Shown: piece after piece, positions 62,041-64,000 of the stretch
Position numbering within the stretch: the first letter of the stretch is position 1
Layout of the letters: the number at the start of each line of letters is the position of its first letter
Source: Phycisphaerales bacterium
GTDB taxonomy: Bacteria; Planctomycetota; Phycisphaerae; Phycisphaerales; UBA1924
Assembly: GCA_020849615.1 (NCBI GenBank)
Contig: JADLFW010000033.1
Location: forward strand, 124,001 to 188,000
DNA: 64,000 nucleotides
Direction: 5' to 3'
Made by a program: the position numbers and the translations under genes
The notes under the pieces: model-generated
The model's input: only the letters and a program-made list of their open reading frames with translations
Told to the model about the DNA's origin: nothing
The model's database searches: none

Positions 62041-64000
62041 GTGGTCAAGTTGACAGATTGGGCAAGGTGGGCAACTGCGGCGCTGGCCGCCGCGTTCGCC
62101 GCGCACTCATCGGCGCAGTGCGAAGACCAGTGGCTGCCCGGTACCGCCGGCGCGACCATGTTCAACAATCTGTACGAACTCGCCAACTGGGATCCCGATG
62201 GATCTGGCCCCCTCGCGCCGCAACTGATTCTCGGTGGCGACTTCCCCAGCGCCGGCGAACTCCCCGCGGCGAACATCGCTCGCTGGGACAGTGCGGCGTG
62301 GCAGCCCCTTGGGTCGGGCGTTGACGGGCCCGTCAAGGCAATCACGAGTTGGGACGGAGACGGCCCGGGGCCCGCACCGCCCGTGCTCATTGCCGGGGGA
62401 GACTTTCTTCAGGCAGGCGGATTGCCCGCGAGCCGCATTGCCCTTTGGGACGGCGAGGCTTGGCATCCCCTCGGGCCTGGCCTCGATAACACCGTACTCG
62501 CCCTCATCAGTTGGGACCCTGATGCGGATGGCCCGGAGTCTCCGCTGCTCATCGCGGCTGGCACCTTCCTGAATGCCGGCTCAACTCCTGTCTCGCGCAT
62601 AGCCGCCTGGGATGGCGCCTCCTGGAACGCGCTGGGGCCCGGACTGTCGGGCGGTACCACGCCAGTTGTCCGGGCGCTTGCCACCGTGGACAACGTTCTC
62701 TACGCGGGTGGCAACTTCCTTTTCGCAGGCGCGGCCACAGCCAACCACATTGCCGCTTGGGATGGTGCAACGTGGCACCCTCTTGGGCCGGGGCTCATCG
62801 CTTCGTCCACTTCACCGGGTGTGACTTCCATGACTGCCTGGGATCCGGACGGTACGGGCCCGCTCGGCCCCGACCTCATCGTTGTTGGCGGCTTTAACTT
62901 CATGGCGGCTGGCTCGCTGGCCTCCCGCGCAGCACGCTGGAATGGCACCAGCTGGGCTGCCTTTGGGTCTCTTCTTTACAACGATCCAATGGATGTCACG
63001 GTCGCTGACTTTGATGGGCCCGGCCCCCTCGCCCATCGCCCAGTTGTCGTCGGGAGGTTCCCTCGCGGTGTTTCGTCCTGGTCTGATGCCGTTCTAAGCT
63101 GGAACGGCTCGAACTGGGAATCCATGGATGCAGGTGATCAAGTATCGTTGAATGTCGTGTACGCCGCGAGTGTCCTCGACCCGGACGGCGACGGCCCGCG
63201 CCCTCCTCAACTCGCCGTGGCCGGCTCGTTCACCTCGCTGGGCTCATCCCCGATCGACAACATCGCCCGATGGGACAACGGGCAATGGCTCGGCTTTGGT
63301 TCATCCACCGCGGATCTGGGGGATGTCATCTCCACCCTGCGCATCGCTGATCCGGATGCTGGCGGGCCGATGTCCGTGCAGGTTATCGCCGGTGGCCGTT
63401 TCAACCGCGCGGGCGGAGAACTCTGCGATGGGATCGCCCGTTGGGATGGTCTCGAGTGGCACGCTTTCACCCCGCCGCTCTCCTATAGGGACGCATCGGT
63501 TGCGTGCATGACCGAATGGGACCCGGACGGGCCGGGCCCGGAACGATCTCTCTTGGTCATCGGAGGAGATTTCCCCAATGCCGGTTCAACCACGGTCAAC
63601 AACATCGCTGCGTGGGATGGTTCTGCGTGGCGAGCCCTGTCAACTGGAATAACGGGCACTGGAGCTGCCGTTTACGCCCTTGCCAGTTGGGACCCCGACG
63701 GGCCCGGGCCGCAAAACCCCCTTCTCGTCGCCGGAGGTCAGTTCTCCACGGCTGGCGGCGTTGCTGCTCGCAGTATCGCCGCATGGAACGGCACCAACTG
63801 GATGCCCTTCGGCCCCGGCATGCACAGGGAGGTGTACACGCTCTTTAGTTGGGATCGCGACGCGGGCGGTCCCGAAACCCCCACTCTGCTCGCCGGCGGG
63901 TGGTTTACCGTCATCGGCACAACGATCAACAATATGGCGTACTGGGATGGCCAATCGTGGTCGCAGATGGGGACGCCGCTGTCGTGGGTCCAGGATGTAA
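62041..64000 (+). CDS. Secreted propeller-like repeat protein (3), 3' truncated by window
   Basis: The frame is open from a GTG at 62041 to the window end (653 codons), so no stop is seen. GGGAGA lies upstream, and the start VKLTDWARWATAALAAAFAAHSS is a signal peptide. At least ten units follow, of the form SWDPDGPGP..PLLVAGG.F..AGG...IAAWDG..W..LGPG, in which most blades carry an added W-DPDG-GP segment absent from many units of its paralogues. A dockerin tail is expected beyond the window but cannot be confirmed. Confidence 0.88.
   Translation, partial: MVKLTDWARWATAALAAAFAAHSSAQCEDQWLPGTAGATMFNNLYELANWDPDGSGPLAPQLILGGDFPSAGELPAANIARWDSAAWQPLGSGVDGPVKAITSWDGDGPGPAPPVLIAGGDFLQAGGLPASRIALWDGEAWHPLGPGLDNTVLALISWDPDADGPESPLLIAAGTFLNAGSTPVSRIAAWDGASWNALGPGLSGGTTPVVRALATVDNVLYAGGNFLFAGAATANHIAAWDGATWHPLGPGLIASSTSPGVTSMTAWDPDGTGPLGPDLIVVGGFNFMAAGSLASRAARWNGTSWAAFGSLLYNDPMDVTVADFDGPGPLAHRPVVVGRFPRGVSSWSDAVLSWNGSNWESMDAGDQVSLNVVYAASVLDPDGDGPRPPQLAVAGSFTSLGSSPIDNIARWDNGQWLGFGSSTADLGDVISTLRIADPDAGGPMSVQVIAGGRFNRAGGELCDGIARWDGLEWHAFTPPLSYRDASVACMTEWDPDGPGPERSLLVIGGDFPNAGSTTVNNIAAWDGSAWRALSTGITGTGAAVYALASWDPDGPGPQNPLLVAGGQFSTAGGVAARSIAAWNGTNWMPFGPGMHREVYTLFSWDRDAGGPETPTLLAGGWFTVIGTTINNMAYWDGQSWSQMGTPLSWVQDV

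Overview
The window reads as a chromosomal piece of a GC-rich planctomycete, most likely of the class Phycisphaerae. This is an inference from gene content: seven complete secreted proteins end in a two-repeat dockerin-like domain with an invariant C-terminal Gly-Cys; there are two pairs of ECF sigma factor plus Ser/Thr kinase with a TPR-like tail; there are several prepilin-like proteins, Gram-negative LPS genes (kdsD, kdsC, an LptC/OstA-like giant), and a divergent RNase HII-like protein. No rRNA and only one tRNA (Leu, CAG) are present.

Layout. 1-5.2 kb: a truncated histidine kinase and its response regulator, a small eRF1-like protein, a CBS-domain protein, and a minus-strand pilin cluster (three prepilins and two small membrane proteins). 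5.2-15.7 kb: an exported HEAT-like protein with a degenerate receiver domain, an HTH-receiver regulator, an M42 aminopeptidase, a YgfZ-like protein, ribD, an RNase HII-like protein with an altered GRG motif, tRNA-Leu, and recA with a long N-terminal extension and a clear promoter. 15.9-23.8 kb: tandem zinc-ribbon membrane paralogues, an acyl-CoA carboxylase beta subunit, a GH43-like lipoprotein, a PAC2 protein, an FkbM methyltransferase and an SGNH-like secreted hydrolase. 23.9-29.6 kb: scpA facing a kdsD-kdsC-LptC-like operon for LPS.

From about 29.6 kb the window becomes accessory in character. A three-gene ABC exporter (HlyD, RbbA-like double ATPase, permease) lies between two gene remnants: a zinc-ribbon gene with an in-frame stop on the left and the first codons of a type I methylase (hsdM) on the right. 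Then comes a 5' fragment of a tyrosine recombinase whose intact relative lies at 58.4-59.2 kb; the two share about 185 bp in direct orientation, including the ribosome-binding site and N-terminus, and so bracket about 23 kb.

That 23 kb, and what follows it to the window's end, is a surface-protein array. It holds a subtilase, three propeller-like repeat proteins (one running off the window), a lectin-like protein, a beta-helix protein and two ELWxxDGT-repeat proteins. All complete members have a signal peptide and end in the GC-type dockerin. Two sigma-factor/kinase pairs sit among them, one upstream and one on the opposite strand in the middle. The spacers carry recurring GGCTAC/GTAGCC inverted repeats, a ParB-domain fragment and other debris. 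The dockerin-coding 3' ends are nearly identical at DNA level between otherwise different genes, which suggests domain shuffling or gene conversion. I see no cohesin, sortase or other receptor for the dockerin tail in the window.
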